A stretch of DNA of 19,442 bases from an uncultured Erysipelotrichaceae bacterium (GTDB lineage: Bacteria; Bacillota_I; Bacilli_A; RF39; UBA660). Both the position numbers and the translations under genes were made by a program. This document shows positions 1-6,291 of this stretch, one piece after another (positions within the stretch are counted from its first letter, which is position 1; each line of letters begins with the position of its first letter). The stretch covers positions 1-19,442 of the forward strand of contig CACZQV010000005.1 in the NCBI GenBank assembly GCA_902783435.1. Reading direction: 5' to 3'. The notes below the pieces were generated by a model that was given only the letters and a program-made list of their open reading frames with translations, had not been told where the DNA came from and made no database searches.

Positions 1-2
1 AA

Positions 3-611
3 TTTAAATCAGGTACTGACCTGGATTTATATATAAATTCTAAGAAGAAAAAATTTATTCAATCAGGTACTGAGGGAGAAGTATATATAACAAAAGATAA
101 TAATGTTATTAAATATATGAAAGAATCATATAGACCTAAATACTTATCTGAATCTAAAGATATTATAATGTCTAGTGATATAAAACTTGATTCATTTATT
201 TTTCCTGATGAATTATTTGTAATAGATGATCAAATAGTAGGATATATATCTGATTACTTTGAAGGTAATATTTTAAGATTTCCAAATAGTAAAGTAGAAA
301 AAGAAGAAGAATTAAACTTAGAAGCTTTAATAGAAGCTAGATATAAAATGATTGAAGATATAAAAGAATTAACTGATATGGGATATTATTTATTTGATCT
401 TCCAATGAATATTTTATTTGATAATAAAAAGTTATGTGCAATAGATACTCTAGATTATAGAAAAGATTTATCATCTGACTTACTAAAAAAGAATTTAAAA
501 TTTTTAGATTATGCCTTAGCTTTTGAATTATGTAATCATACTGAAGATAATAATATATCATTAGGTGATGACTTTGATACAGTAATACAAAAGATAAAAA
601 AGAGACGATAG
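3..611 (+). CDS. Kinase-fold protein, 5' end outside the window (partial)
   Basis: The reading frame is open from base 3, so the gene starts before the window; the internal ATG at 117 is not a believable start because the kinase-like motifs lie before it. Visible motifs: a glycine-rich loop-like SGTEGEVY (63-86), VIKYMK with a candidate ATP-binding Lys (105-122), then near the C-terminus FDLPMNIL (393-416) followed by IDTLDY (441-458), which resemble the catalytic loop and the metal-binding DFG region of protein-kinase/aminoglycoside-kinase folds. In canonical kinases the catalytic Asp lies five residues before the conserved Asn; here that position is Phe and an Asp lies four before, so activity is uncertain and it may be a pseudokinase. 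No membrane segment is seen in the visible part. The last codons form the 5' arm of a terminator. The fold is inferred from motifs; the substrate is unknown. Confidence 0.6.
   Translation, partial: FKSGTDLDLYINSKKKKFIQSGTEGEVYITKDNNVIKYMKESYRPKYLSESKDIIMSSDIKLDSFIFPDELFVIDDQIVGYISDYFEGNILRFPNSKVEKEEELNLEALIEARYKMIEDIKELTDMGYYLFDLPMNILFDNKKLCAIDTLDYRKDLSSDLLKKNLKFLDYALAFELCNHTEDNNISLGDDFDTVIQKIKKRR
7..73 (+). repeat. 13-bp direct repeat, two copies 54 bp apart
   Basis: AATCAGGTACTGA occurs at 7-19 and 61-73. Both copies are in the same reading frame of the partial kinase-like gene and encode SGT followed by Asp or Glu, so the protein repeats a short motif 18 residues apart. The second copy is part of the glycine-rich loop. 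Confidence 0.7.
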
Positions 612-625
612 GTCTCTTTTTCTTT
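597..625 (+). terminator. Intrinsic terminator overlapping the stop codon of the kinase-like gene
   Basis: Perfect 10-bp stem 597-606/612-621 with loop GATAG, followed by more T residues. The TAG stop (609-611) lies in the loop, so the stem starts within the coding region. Confidence 0.85.
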
Positions 626-651
626 ACTTTTTCATATAATTATGGTATAAT
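623..651 (+). promoter_or_regulatory. Sigma-A-type promoter for the membrane protein gene at 677
   Basis: TTTACT (623-628), a 17-base spacer and TATAAT (646-651), with a TG just before the -10. It overlaps the tail of the upstream terminator. Confidence 0.7.
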
Positions 652-676
652 ATTGAACTGTTAGCGGGGTGTTTGG

Positions 677-1207
677 ATGAATAAAAGAGCAAACATTTAT
701 TTAAATATATTTGGAGTTATTTCATTTATATTAACTATAATATTAATAACATTATCATTAAGATTAGAAACACTATCACTTCATACTCCATATATCTTAA
801 GAATGTTAGTAACTTTACTAGGATTTATATGTGGAATAGTATTTATTAGTATAGAATCATTCTTATTTATATTAATGAAAAATAGATATAGATTAATAGA
901 AATAGGATATGTATTAATAGAGATAGTTTTAGCAGTATTAATAAGTGCTAAAATACCATTTGCATTCTTTATAGTTTTACCTATATTAAATGTAGGTAGA
1001 AACTTATTAAGAATATCTTTAGTTGATAAATTATATCTACCTAAAGAATTTAATAGATATTGTAAAATGTTTGGTATTAAGATTAAAGACTTTCCTAAGA
1101 AAAGAACTACAACTAGAAAGAAAACTATTGATATACCAGTAGATGATACTGTTTACAATAAGAAAACAAAAACTTCTAAAAAACATGCGGAAGCAGTGTC
1201 TATTTAG
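677..1207 (+). CDS. Small polytopic membrane protein of unknown function
   Basis: A 176-aa protein starting at ATG 677 behind a GGGGTG ribosome site (664-669). About residues 6-105 hold three or four strongly hydrophobic segments with few charges. The C-terminal 60 residues are basic and hydrophilic, with Lys/Arg/Thr-rich stretches such as KKRTTTRKK, and are predicted to be cytoplasmic by the positive-inside rule. I do not recognise the family and see no catalytic motif. It is monocistronic: its own promoter lies upstream and the SAM-riboswitch promoter begins only a few bases after its stop. Confidence 0.8.
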   Translation: MNKRANIYLNIFGVISFILTIILITLSLRLETLSLHTPYILRMLVTLLGFICGIVFISIESFLFILMKNRYRLIEIGYVLIEIVLAVLISAKIPFAFFIVLPILNVGRNLLRISLVDKLYLPKEFNRYCKMFGIKIKDFPKKRTTTRKKTIDIPVDDTVYNKKTKTSKKHAEAVSI

Positions 1208-1214
1208 AAAAACA

Positions 1215-1225
1215 TATGTTATAAT
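1215..1225 (+). promoter_or_regulatory. Extended -10 promoter for the SAM-riboswitch transcript
   Basis: TATGTTATAAT with TATAAT at 1220-1225 and TG at 1217-1218. No good -35 is seen at 17 bases. The predicted transcript start (about 1232) falls immediately before the first riboswitch stem at 1234, so there is almost no leader before the aptamer. Confidence 0.7.
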
Positions 1226-1233
1226 AAATTTAC

Positions 1234-1317
1234 ATCTTATAAAGAGTGATGGAGGGACTAGCCCAATGAAGTCACACCAACCTATTAAGTTAGGTGGTAA
1301 TGCTAGATCTATAAGAT
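1234..1317 (+). ncRNA. SAM-I (S-box) riboswitch aptamer
   Basis: The conserved S-box core is visible: CTTATAAAGAG, then GGAGGGACTAGCCC and AATGAAGTC, then a CC-rich P3 hairpin and a TGCTA segment. P1 is closed by a perfect 8-bp helix, 1234-1241 with 1310-1317. It lies upstream of a MetK-like gene, a classic S-box target. The usual GGCAACC segment reads ACCAACC here, a small departure. Known for the class: SAM binding stabilises P1 and lets the terminator form, turning expression off. The expression platform at 1313-1356 fits this exactly. Confidence 0.93.
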
Positions 1318-1343
1318 AACTTTTAAAAGACTTAAGTTATCTT
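1313..1343 (+). promoter_or_regulatory. Antiterminator helix of the SAM riboswitch
   Basis: Bases 1313-1322 are a perfect 10-bp complement of 1334-1343. This pairing uses the 3' strand of aptamer P1 and both inner strands of the terminator, so it excludes both. It is the expected on-state structure without SAM. Confidence 0.85.
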
Positions 1344-1356
1344 AAGTCTTTTTTTT
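1325..1356 (+). terminator. Riboswitch-controlled intrinsic terminator
   Basis: A 12-bp stem 1325-1336/1341-1352 with loop TTAT, continuing into a run of T to 1356. It competes with the antiterminator and is the SAM-bound off-state. Confidence 0.9.
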
Positions 1357-1384
1357 GATCTAGGAGATGTAGAAAGGAGGATAT

Positions 1385-1555
1385 ATGAAAAAACAATATT
1401 TTGTCCAAGCTCATGGATACTTAGAGCGAGCTTTATTTTATGAATATGTTCATAATAAGTTTAATATTAAAGATGGCTATCGAGATAAAGAATATATGTG
1501 TCATAGTAAATATCCTTTTGTGATAGATCTAAAAAAAAATATATGTATTTACTAG
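1385..1555 (+). CDS. Small protein in the SAM-riboswitch operon, probably the N-terminal part of a frameshifted ORF
   Basis: The frame opens at ATG 1385 after a strong AAAGGAGG (1373-1380) and gives 56 residues, ending with TAG at 1553-1555. An A9 run (1531-1539) sits near the end. In the -1 frame after this run, coding continues for about 30 more residues (YMYLLESITSCAAMAAQ and on) to a TAA at 1630-1632, one base before the metK ATG. The joined product would be about 82-83 aa. The second part reads like real protein and its stop lies where translational coupling to metK would be expected. The codons around the run (A AAA AAA) form a -1 slippery heptamer, so ribosomal frameshifting, RNA polymerase slippage, a recent mutation or a homopolymer sequencing error are all possible. 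I do not recognise the family. Its place behind the riboswitch suggests a role tied to SAM or methionine. Confidence 0.65.
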   Translation: MKKQYFVQAHGYLERALFYEYVHNKFNIKDGYRDKEYMCHSKYPFVIDLKKNICIY

Positions 1556-1632
1556 AAAGTATAACAAGCTGCGCAATGGCTGCACAAAATAATAAAATAA
1601 TAAATGTAGAAGAGTTTAAGGAGTGTGTTTAA
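1540..1632 (+). pseudogene. Out-of-frame C-terminal continuation of the small SAM-operon ORF
   Basis: From 1540 the frame reads about 30 codons with no start of its own near a ribosome site, rich in Ala/Asn/Glu, and stops at 1630-1632. It follows the 1385 ORF after a one-base shift in the A9 tract. It may be expressed by slippage rather than being dead; the sequence alone cannot decide. Confidence 0.5.
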
Positions 1633-1633
1633 A

Positions 1634-2416
1634 ATGATAGAAAAAGTAAATCCATCTCATCCAGATAAATTAGCTGATCGTATAGCTGGTGCTATAGTAG
1701 ATTTAGCATATCAAAAGGATGATAACCCAAAAATAGCTGTTGAATTATTATTAGGACATGGTAATTGTCATATAATAATAGAAACTAATTTAGAATTCAA
1801 TAAGGAAGAAATAAATAATATTGTAGAAAGAATAGCAGGCAAGCAAGAATTAGATCTACAAGTGGTAAAACAAGATGAATATCTTGCTTCTAATCAAGAA
1901 AATGAAATTAGATGTGGAGATAATGGAATATTTAGAGGAGTGCCTTTAAGTGATGAAGAAAAGAAATTATCTAAAATAGCTAGAGATATTTATAATAAAT
2001 ATCCTAGTGATGGTAAATATGTATTAGATAATGATAAATTAATAATATGTCAAAGTAATGCATCTACTAAAGATTTAAAAGAAGTTTATCCTAGTGCTAT
2101 TATTAATCCATTAGGAGAATGGAGTGGTGGATCAAGTGTCGATTGTGGTGCTGTTAATAGAAAACTAGGTAGTGATCAAGGACATTCCGTAACAGGTGGA
2201 GGTCTACATGGTAAAGATTTATCTAAATCAGATATATCAATAAATATATATGCTTATTTAAAAGCTCAAAAAGAAAACAAAGTAGTAGAACTAAGCTGTG
2301 CCATATCTGACCAATATATTGATGGAAAACCATATAGTGAAATAGTAGAAATAGCAAAAAATTATATTGAATCTATAGGTGGTTTTGAAAAACTAGCAGA
2401 ATGGGGATTATATTGA
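1634..2416 (+). CDS. metK: Short S-adenosylmethionine synthetase-like protein
   Basis: Starts at ATG 1634 with AAGGAG at 1618-1623; the in-frame GTG at 1625 is too close to that site. It has 260 residues, while typical bacterial MetK has about 380-400. Family landmarks remain in order: NPSHPDKLADRI (usually EGHPDK-ADQ) at residues 6-17, CGDNGIFRG (usually CGDQG-M-G), INPLGEW (usually NPTGRF), then GGSSVDCGAVNRKLGSD and GGGLHGKDLSKSD (usually HGGGAFSGKDPTKVD). MetK makes SAM from ATP and methionine in the cytoplasm. The size loss is mainly between the first and last domains. The SAM riboswitch upstream strongly supports a SAM-related role. Whether this is a compact working enzyme or a divergent paralogue cannot be told from this window. 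Confidence 0.82.
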   Translation: MIEKVNPSHPDKLADRIAGAIVDLAYQKDDNPKIAVELLLGHGNCHIIIETNLEFNKEEINNIVERIAGKQELDLQVVKQDEYLASNQENEIRCGDNGIFRGVPLSDEEKKLSKIARDIYNKYPSDGKYVLDNDKLIICQSNASTKDLKEVYPSAIINPLGEWSGGSSVDCGAVNRKLGSDQGHSVTGGGLHGKDLSKSDISINIYAYLKAQKENKVVELSCAISDQYIDGKPYSEIVEIAKNYIESIGGFEKLAEWGLY

Positions 2417-2440
2417 CAAATAATTTATTTCTAATATAAT
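2413..2440 (+). promoter_or_regulatory. Consensus sigma-A promoter for the VUT transporter gene
   Basis: TTGACA (2413-2418), 16-base spacer, TATAAT (2435-2440). The -35 box overlaps the metK stop codon. Confidence 0.8.
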
Positions 2441-2462
2441 GAATAGGTAGTTGAGGTGTCTT

Positions 2463-3092
2463 ATGAAAAAAAATAAATATTCAGAACCATTCTTATATAT
2501 GTCTATTATATTTGTATGTTGCCTATTACTATCAAATATATTAGCTTCTAAAATACTAAGTGTAGGACCTACTTTCTCTATAACTGCAGGAGCACTAGTA
2601 TTTCCTGTATCTTATATTATTAATGATATCTTCGCTGAAGTATATGGTTATGAAAAAACTAAAAAAATAATTATCTTTGGATTTATTATGAACTTATTTA
2701 TGACTTTAATAATTACTTTAGCTATAGTTATCCCATCACCAGTATGGTATAAAAATAGTGAAGCTTTTAAAACTATATTAGGATCTACACCAAGAAATTT
2801 TATAGCTAGTTTACTTGCTTATTTAATAGGTTCATTAGTAAATGCTAAAGTAATGGTTGTTATGAAATCCAATAAGAAAAATAAATTCGGAGTACGTGCA
2901 ATTTTATCCACAGTATTTGGAGAATTAACAGACTCCTGTATCTTTGTATTAGTAGCTTTCTTATTTAAGTTAACTATTAATCAATTATTAATAATGATAC
3001 TTACTCAAGTAGTATTAAAAACATTATATGAAATACTATGTCTACCTATAACTATTAGAGTAATAGATAAAGTTAAAATGTATGAAAAGTAA
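2463..3092 (+). CDS. yhhQ: VUT-family (YhhQ-like) queuosine precursor transporter
   Basis: Starts at ATG 2463 behind GAGGTG (2453-2458); the upstream TTG at 2451 overlaps that site and is rejected. It has 209 residues and about six hydrophobic segments. Family hallmarks of COG1738/YhhQ are clear: LLSNILASKI near the N-terminus, FPVSYIINDIFAEVYGYEKTKK around residues 47-68, then a late LTDSCIFVLVAF segment. Known for the family: import of queuosine precursors (preQ0/preQ1 or queuine-type bases) across the membrane for tRNA modification. No queuosine biosynthesis gene or preQ1 riboswitch lies next to it, consistent with scavenging. It has its own promoter and is followed by a terminator-like hairpin that overlaps the next gene's ribosome site. 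Confidence 0.87.
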   Translation: MKKNKYSEPFLYMSIIFVCCLLLSNILASKILSVGPTFSITAGALVFPVSYIINDIFAEVYGYEKTKKIIIFGFIMNLFMTLIITLAIVIPSPVWYKNSEAFKTILGSTPRNFIASLLAYLIGSLVNAKVMVVMKSNKKNKFGVRAILSTVFGELTDSCIFVLVAFLFKLTINQLLIMILTQVVLKTLYEILCLPITIRVIDKVKMYEK

Positions 3093-3103
3093 TAAGCAAT
3101 AAA

Positions 3104-3140
3104 TAAATCACTTCATATATTATTATGAGGTGATTTTTTT
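3104..3140 (+). terminator. Terminator-like hairpin that also contains the next gene's ribosome site
   Basis: A 12-bp stem with one G-T pair (AAATCACTTCAT / ATGAGGTGATTT) and an 8-base loop, followed by T residues to 3140. The 3' arm carries GAGGTGA, the apparent Shine-Dalgarno site of the peptidase gene, whose TTG start is at 3139. It could end transcription, hide the ribosome site, or both. Confidence 0.75.
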
Positions 3141-4068
3141 GTATAAAGGTCAAAAGAGTGTTAGAGGTGGAATAGAAGATTTCTTATGTCCATTCACAGA
3201 TATGTATATAACCCAAGGTTCTAATGGTAGTTTTTCTCATAGAGGTATACAAGCTAACGACATACGTGGTAAAGTATCTGGCATTAGATATGATATATAT
3301 GCTCCATGTGATATTAAATGTGTAAAAATATATCCTGAGTCTGGTCAAGCTATGTTTCAATCTTTAAATAGGGTTAGATTTGCCAATGGTAGAATTGATT
3401 ATGCTACATTTATGGTTGCCCATAATAATAATATGAATTGTAAAATAGGAGATATATATCGTCAAGGAGATACTTTCTTTCAAATGGGAGATAAAGGAGA
3501 CACAACAGGAATTCATACTCATATTCAGATAAGTCAAAGTAGAGATACTACTTGGTATAAAAATGCCTATGGTAATTATAAATTTAATCATGAATATGAC
3601 TTAGATGATTGTTATTTTGTAGATTATACAAATATCATTAAAGGAAATGGTGGAAACTTTAAAACAACAGGTAAAGTACCAGTATTAAATATTAATGGAT
3701 CAGAAGCCTTAGATCAAATACTATATCCAGGAAGCAAAGTAATGTTTGATGGAATATTTTTTGTAGATATTATAAAAAGAGGAACAAACTACTTCGGTAA
3801 TACCAAACTAACAGGAGTACCATTTAGTGTTTATTATAATGAGCGCGCATCATCATATCACTGGATACCACTAGATGATTTTACTGAAGTAGATAAATAT
3901 GGTAGTGAATTAAACCAAGATGATATAGTCTATGGGGGTACAAGTTATGTTATTAATAAGAATAAATATACAGTAAAAGAAATAGATATTCCAACTAATT
4001 CTGCTAAATTAACTTTGAATGGTCACAATATCTGGGTATTTAGTACATTCTTGAAAGAAGTAGAATAA
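3139..4068 (+). CDS. M23-family (LytM/endolysin-like) peptidase with C-terminal extension
   Basis: I choose TTG 3139, five bases after GAGGTGA; the GTG at 3130 lies inside that site. This gives 309 residues. The zinc-peptidase motifs of family M23 are present: H34 with D41 in SHRGIQAND, H95, and the H126-x-H128 motif in GIHTHIQIS, preceded by GDKGDTTG as usual. Known role: cleaving peptide cross-links of peptidoglycan. There is no signal peptide or membrane segment, which is more typical of phage endolysins than of secreted autolysins. About residues 170-309 have no motif I recognise and may bind cell wall. No holin or other phage gene is adjacent, so it looks like an orphan or domesticated lysin. 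No promoter is clear; expression may depend on read-through of the overlapping hairpin. Confidence 0.8.
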   Translation: MYKGQKSVRGGIEDFLCPFTDMYITQGSNGSFSHRGIQANDIRGKVSGIRYDIYAPCDIKCVKIYPESGQAMFQSLNRVRFANGRIDYATFMVAHNNNMNCKIGDIYRQGDTFFQMGDKGDTTGIHTHIQISQSRDTTWYKNAYGNYKFNHEYDLDDCYFVDYTNIIKGNGGNFKTTGKVPVLNINGSEALDQILYPGSKVMFDGIFFVDIIKRGTNYFGNTKLTGVPFSVYYNERASSYHWIPLDDFTEVDKYGSELNQDDIVYGGTSYVINKNKYTVKEIDIPTNSAKLTLNGHNIWVFSTFLKEVE

Positions 4069-4079
4069 TATGTTATAAT
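4051..4079 (+). promoter_or_regulatory. Promoter for the DUF3883 gene
   Basis: TTGAAA (4051-4056), 17-base spacer, extended -10 with TG and TATAAT (4074-4079). The -35 lies inside the end of the peptidase gene. Confidence 0.8.
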
Positions 4080-4103
4080 ATCCAATCAATTAGGGGGATA
4101 TCT

Positions 4104-5177
4104 ATGGAAAATAAATGCCTAAAGAAATTTGCTGAATTAAAAAAAGATATAGATGAGTTTAAAAAATTAGAAGATAATGTTTTTGAAGGTGAATGGTCTC
4201 ATTATAAATTTGAATTTTTATTTCAACACTGTCATCTAAAAGAATATATGGATGAGATGGGTGTAATGGACTTATTAAAAGAAGAGTTATCTAATTTCTT
4301 TAAGTTATATGACAAAGATTATATGAAAGAAAACTTTTACTTAAAACAATTAGAAGTAAAAGATTGTCCCTTCATCAAAGTGTTAGATAGTTTCTATTAC
4401 ATATTAGCTTGTTATCTAGGTAATGAAAAATTATATAGAGATTTCCCAAGTTTTATGAAAGCATTAGTAGATAATTATAAACTACCTGGTTTTGAAAATC
4501 TTACTTATAAAGATTACTATTATGGTTTTCTTCAATATAACTTTATGAAATATAGTGAAGATTATAGTTCAAAATATGAAAGAGTATTAATAGATCATAA
4601 ATTTCCAGTTGTTAATAATACTTATAATTCATTTGAAGAAGAAATGCGTAAAGATATCCCTAATTATACTAAAGATGGTGTATTTTGGAGATGGGCTGAA
4701 AGAGATACTTTCTTAAAAGAAAAAGATTATATAAAATCTAAAGTAATTTATGATACTAATAAAATAGTAAGATGGGTATCTAGATTTGATGGAGATGGAT
4801 ATGGTTATGATATATTAAGCTATGATCCAGAAACAAAAAGAGAAAAATTAATAGAAGTAAAAACTACTTTAGGTAAAAATATATTTATATCAAATGAAGA
4901 AGTAAGAAAAGCTTATGAAACTAGTAAAAGTAATTATTGTGATTATTATGTTTATGTATATTTCTCTCAAGAAAATACTAAACCTAAGTTAGTTAAATTA
5001 AAGTTTGATAAGGAAAAATACTATTTTGTAAATATAGATAATCCTGAAGACATATATTATGTTAGTGCTACTTTATCTTCTACTGAAAACTATAATGGTA
5101 AAGTACAATTATATTTAGAAACAAAAGAAGAATTTAATTATTGGCAAAATAGAGAGATTCAAGTAATCAAAAAATAA
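4104..5177 (+). CDS. DUF3883-domain protein with PD-(D/E)XK nuclease-like C-terminal half
   Basis: ATG 4104 after a TAGGGGGATA ribosome site; 357 residues. The N-terminal 220 residues are charged, helical and contain many aromatics; I do not recognise them. Around residues 230-270 is a typical DUF3883 signature: DGYGYDILSYD, then KLIEVKTT, then IFISNEEVRKA. The Asp of GYD and E-x-K of IEVK match the PD-(D/E)XK nuclease core. DUF3883 is often found in helicases, restriction enzymes and other defence or repair proteins; here it stands alone with its own promoter and terminator and no methylase or helicase nearby. It may be a nuclease or a DNA-binding scaffold. Soluble, no signal peptide. Function unknown beyond the fold. 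Confidence 0.75.
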   Translation: MENKCLKKFAELKKDIDEFKKLEDNVFEGEWSHYKFEFLFQHCHLKEYMDEMGVMDLLKEELSNFFKLYDKDYMKENFYLKQLEVKDCPFIKVLDSFYYILACYLGNEKLYRDFPSFMKALVDNYKLPGFENLTYKDYYYGFLQYNFMKYSEDYSSKYERVLIDHKFPVVNNTYNSFEEEMRKDIPNYTKDGVFWRWAERDTFLKEKDYIKSKVIYDTNKIVRWVSRFDGDGYGYDILSYDPETKREKLIEVKTTLGKNIFISNEEVRKAYETSKSNYCDYYVYVYFSQENTKPKLVKLKFDKEKYYFVNIDNPEDIYYVSATLSSTENYNGKVQLYLETKEEFNYWQNREIQVIKK

Positions 5178-5206
5178 AAGCATAAATTATGCTTTTTATT
5201 TTTTTA
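5176..5206 (+). terminator. Intrinsic terminator after the DUF3883 gene
   Basis: Stem 5176-5183/5189-5196 with an AAATT loop, followed by a T-rich tract. Its 5' arm begins at the stop codon. Confidence 0.85.
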
Positions 5207-5252
5207 TAATTATGTTATTATGATAATATAAATTTGAAAAGGAGTTAGAAAT

Positions 5253-6218
5253 ATGTTTTGTACTAAGTGTGGAGAAAAGTTAGAAGAAAATGCTAAGTTT
5301 TGTACTAACTGTGGAGCAACAGTTGAAGAAGTAAAAGAAGAAAAGAAAACAAAAACAACTAAGAAAGAAGAACCAAAAGTAGAAGAAAAGAAAGAAGAAA
5401 AGAAAGAAGAAGTAAAAGAAACAAAAACAGTTGATACTGGTGTTAAAATTGATGGAAAACCAGTAGTAGTTGAACAACCTGTATCTGATGGTAAAGCTAC
5501 AGCTTCATTAGTATTAGGTATTTGTAGTATTGTAGTTTTCTGTTTAAGTTTCCCATTATCATTAGTTGGTTTAATTTTAGGTATTGTATCTAAAGAAAAA
5601 AGTGGAAAAAGAACTGCAGGTATTATTATTAATGCTATCGTGTTAGGATTAACTATTTTAGTTTCAGTATTTTTCTTTATATTTGCTGCTGCAACACCAT
5701 CAATGTTAATTGAAGAAATTGAAAGAGAATGGGATAAAGTAGAAGATAAAGATATCGATATTGAAATCAAAAATAAAGATAAAGATATTGATATAGATAT
5801 TAAAGAAAAAGAAGATACTAAATATATTGGTGATGATACATATGGATATGTACAAGTACCAAAAAAATGGGTTAAATTTGTAGATGTAAGTGGAACTGAT
5901 GCTATTCAATATACAGATATTGGAGATAAAGGTTATATTGTAACACTAAATGTAATTAAACAAGATGTATCAGATTATGATGCAGCTAAAGCAATTCAAG
6001 ATGGAATTAAAAACGAAGGTGCAAGTGCTTATTATTTAAGTGCTACTATTGGTGGATATAAAGGTTATGTAGTAAAAGGTACATATACTGATGGAACTAA
6101 AATAGATTCATATATTTTCAAAACAGAAGATGGTGTATTACGTTTTGTATCTATTGAAGGACCAGATAGATATCATGAAAACTTCGATATTCCAAAAACA
6201 TTTACATTAGAAAAATAA
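5253..6218 (+). CDS. Zinc-ribbon, DUF4190-type membrane protein with extracytoplasmic domain
   Basis: ATG 5253 with AAGGAG at 5239-5244; 321 residues. Residues 1-22 form a zinc ribbon (C3-x2-C6, C17-x2-C20). Residues 25-60 are a low-complexity Glu/Lys linker. About residues 82-150 hold two hydrophobic segments with the DUF4190 pattern (SLVLGICSIV, LVGLILGIVSKEKSGKRTAGI, NAIVLGLTILVSVFF). A charged repeat of the form KDIDI/EIKNKDKDIDIDIK follows, then a globular domain of about 130 residues ending DIPKTFTLEK, probably outside the cell. Such proteins are common in Firmicutes but their function is unknown. It is a single gene between two terminators. The long antisense frame here arises from its Glu/Lys-rich coding and is not a gene. 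Confidence 0.82.
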   Translation: MFCTKCGEKLEENAKFCTNCGATVEEVKEEKKTKTTKKEEPKVEEKKEEKKEEVKETKTVDTGVKIDGKPVVVEQPVSDGKATASLVLGICSIVVFCLSFPLSLVGLILGIVSKEKSGKRTAGIIINAIVLGLTILVSVFFFIFAAATPSMLIEEIEREWDKVEDKDIDIEIKNKDKDIDIDIKEKEDTKYIGDDTYGYVQVPKKWVKFVDVSGTDAIQYTDIGDKGYIVTLNVIKQDVSDYDAAKAIQDGIKNEGASAYYLSATIGGYKGYVVKGTYTDGTKIDSYIFKTEDGVLRFVSIEGPDRYHENFDIPKTFTLEK

Positions 6219-6222
6219 TATT

Positions 6223-6254
6223 AAAAAGATTTAGGCAACTAAATCTTTTTCTTT
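6223..6254 (+). terminator. Intrinsic terminator after the zinc-ribbon/DUF4190 gene
   Basis: Perfect 12-bp stem 6223-6234/6239-6250 with loop GCAA and a T-rich tail. Confidence 0.9.
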
Positions 6255-6291
6255 AGCGTAATTTATTATATAATTATATTGGGTAGATAAT

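Noticed and set aside
2417..2462. preQ1 riboswitch before the queuosine-precursor transporter
   Set aside because: The leader is only about 15 bases and cannot hold an aptamer.
5210..5770. Long antisense open frame (186 aa) over the zinc-ribbon gene
   Set aside because: Its Ser/Phe-rich sequence is what antisense of Glu/Lys-rich coding gives; no ribosome site or promoter, and the plus-strand gene has clear domains.
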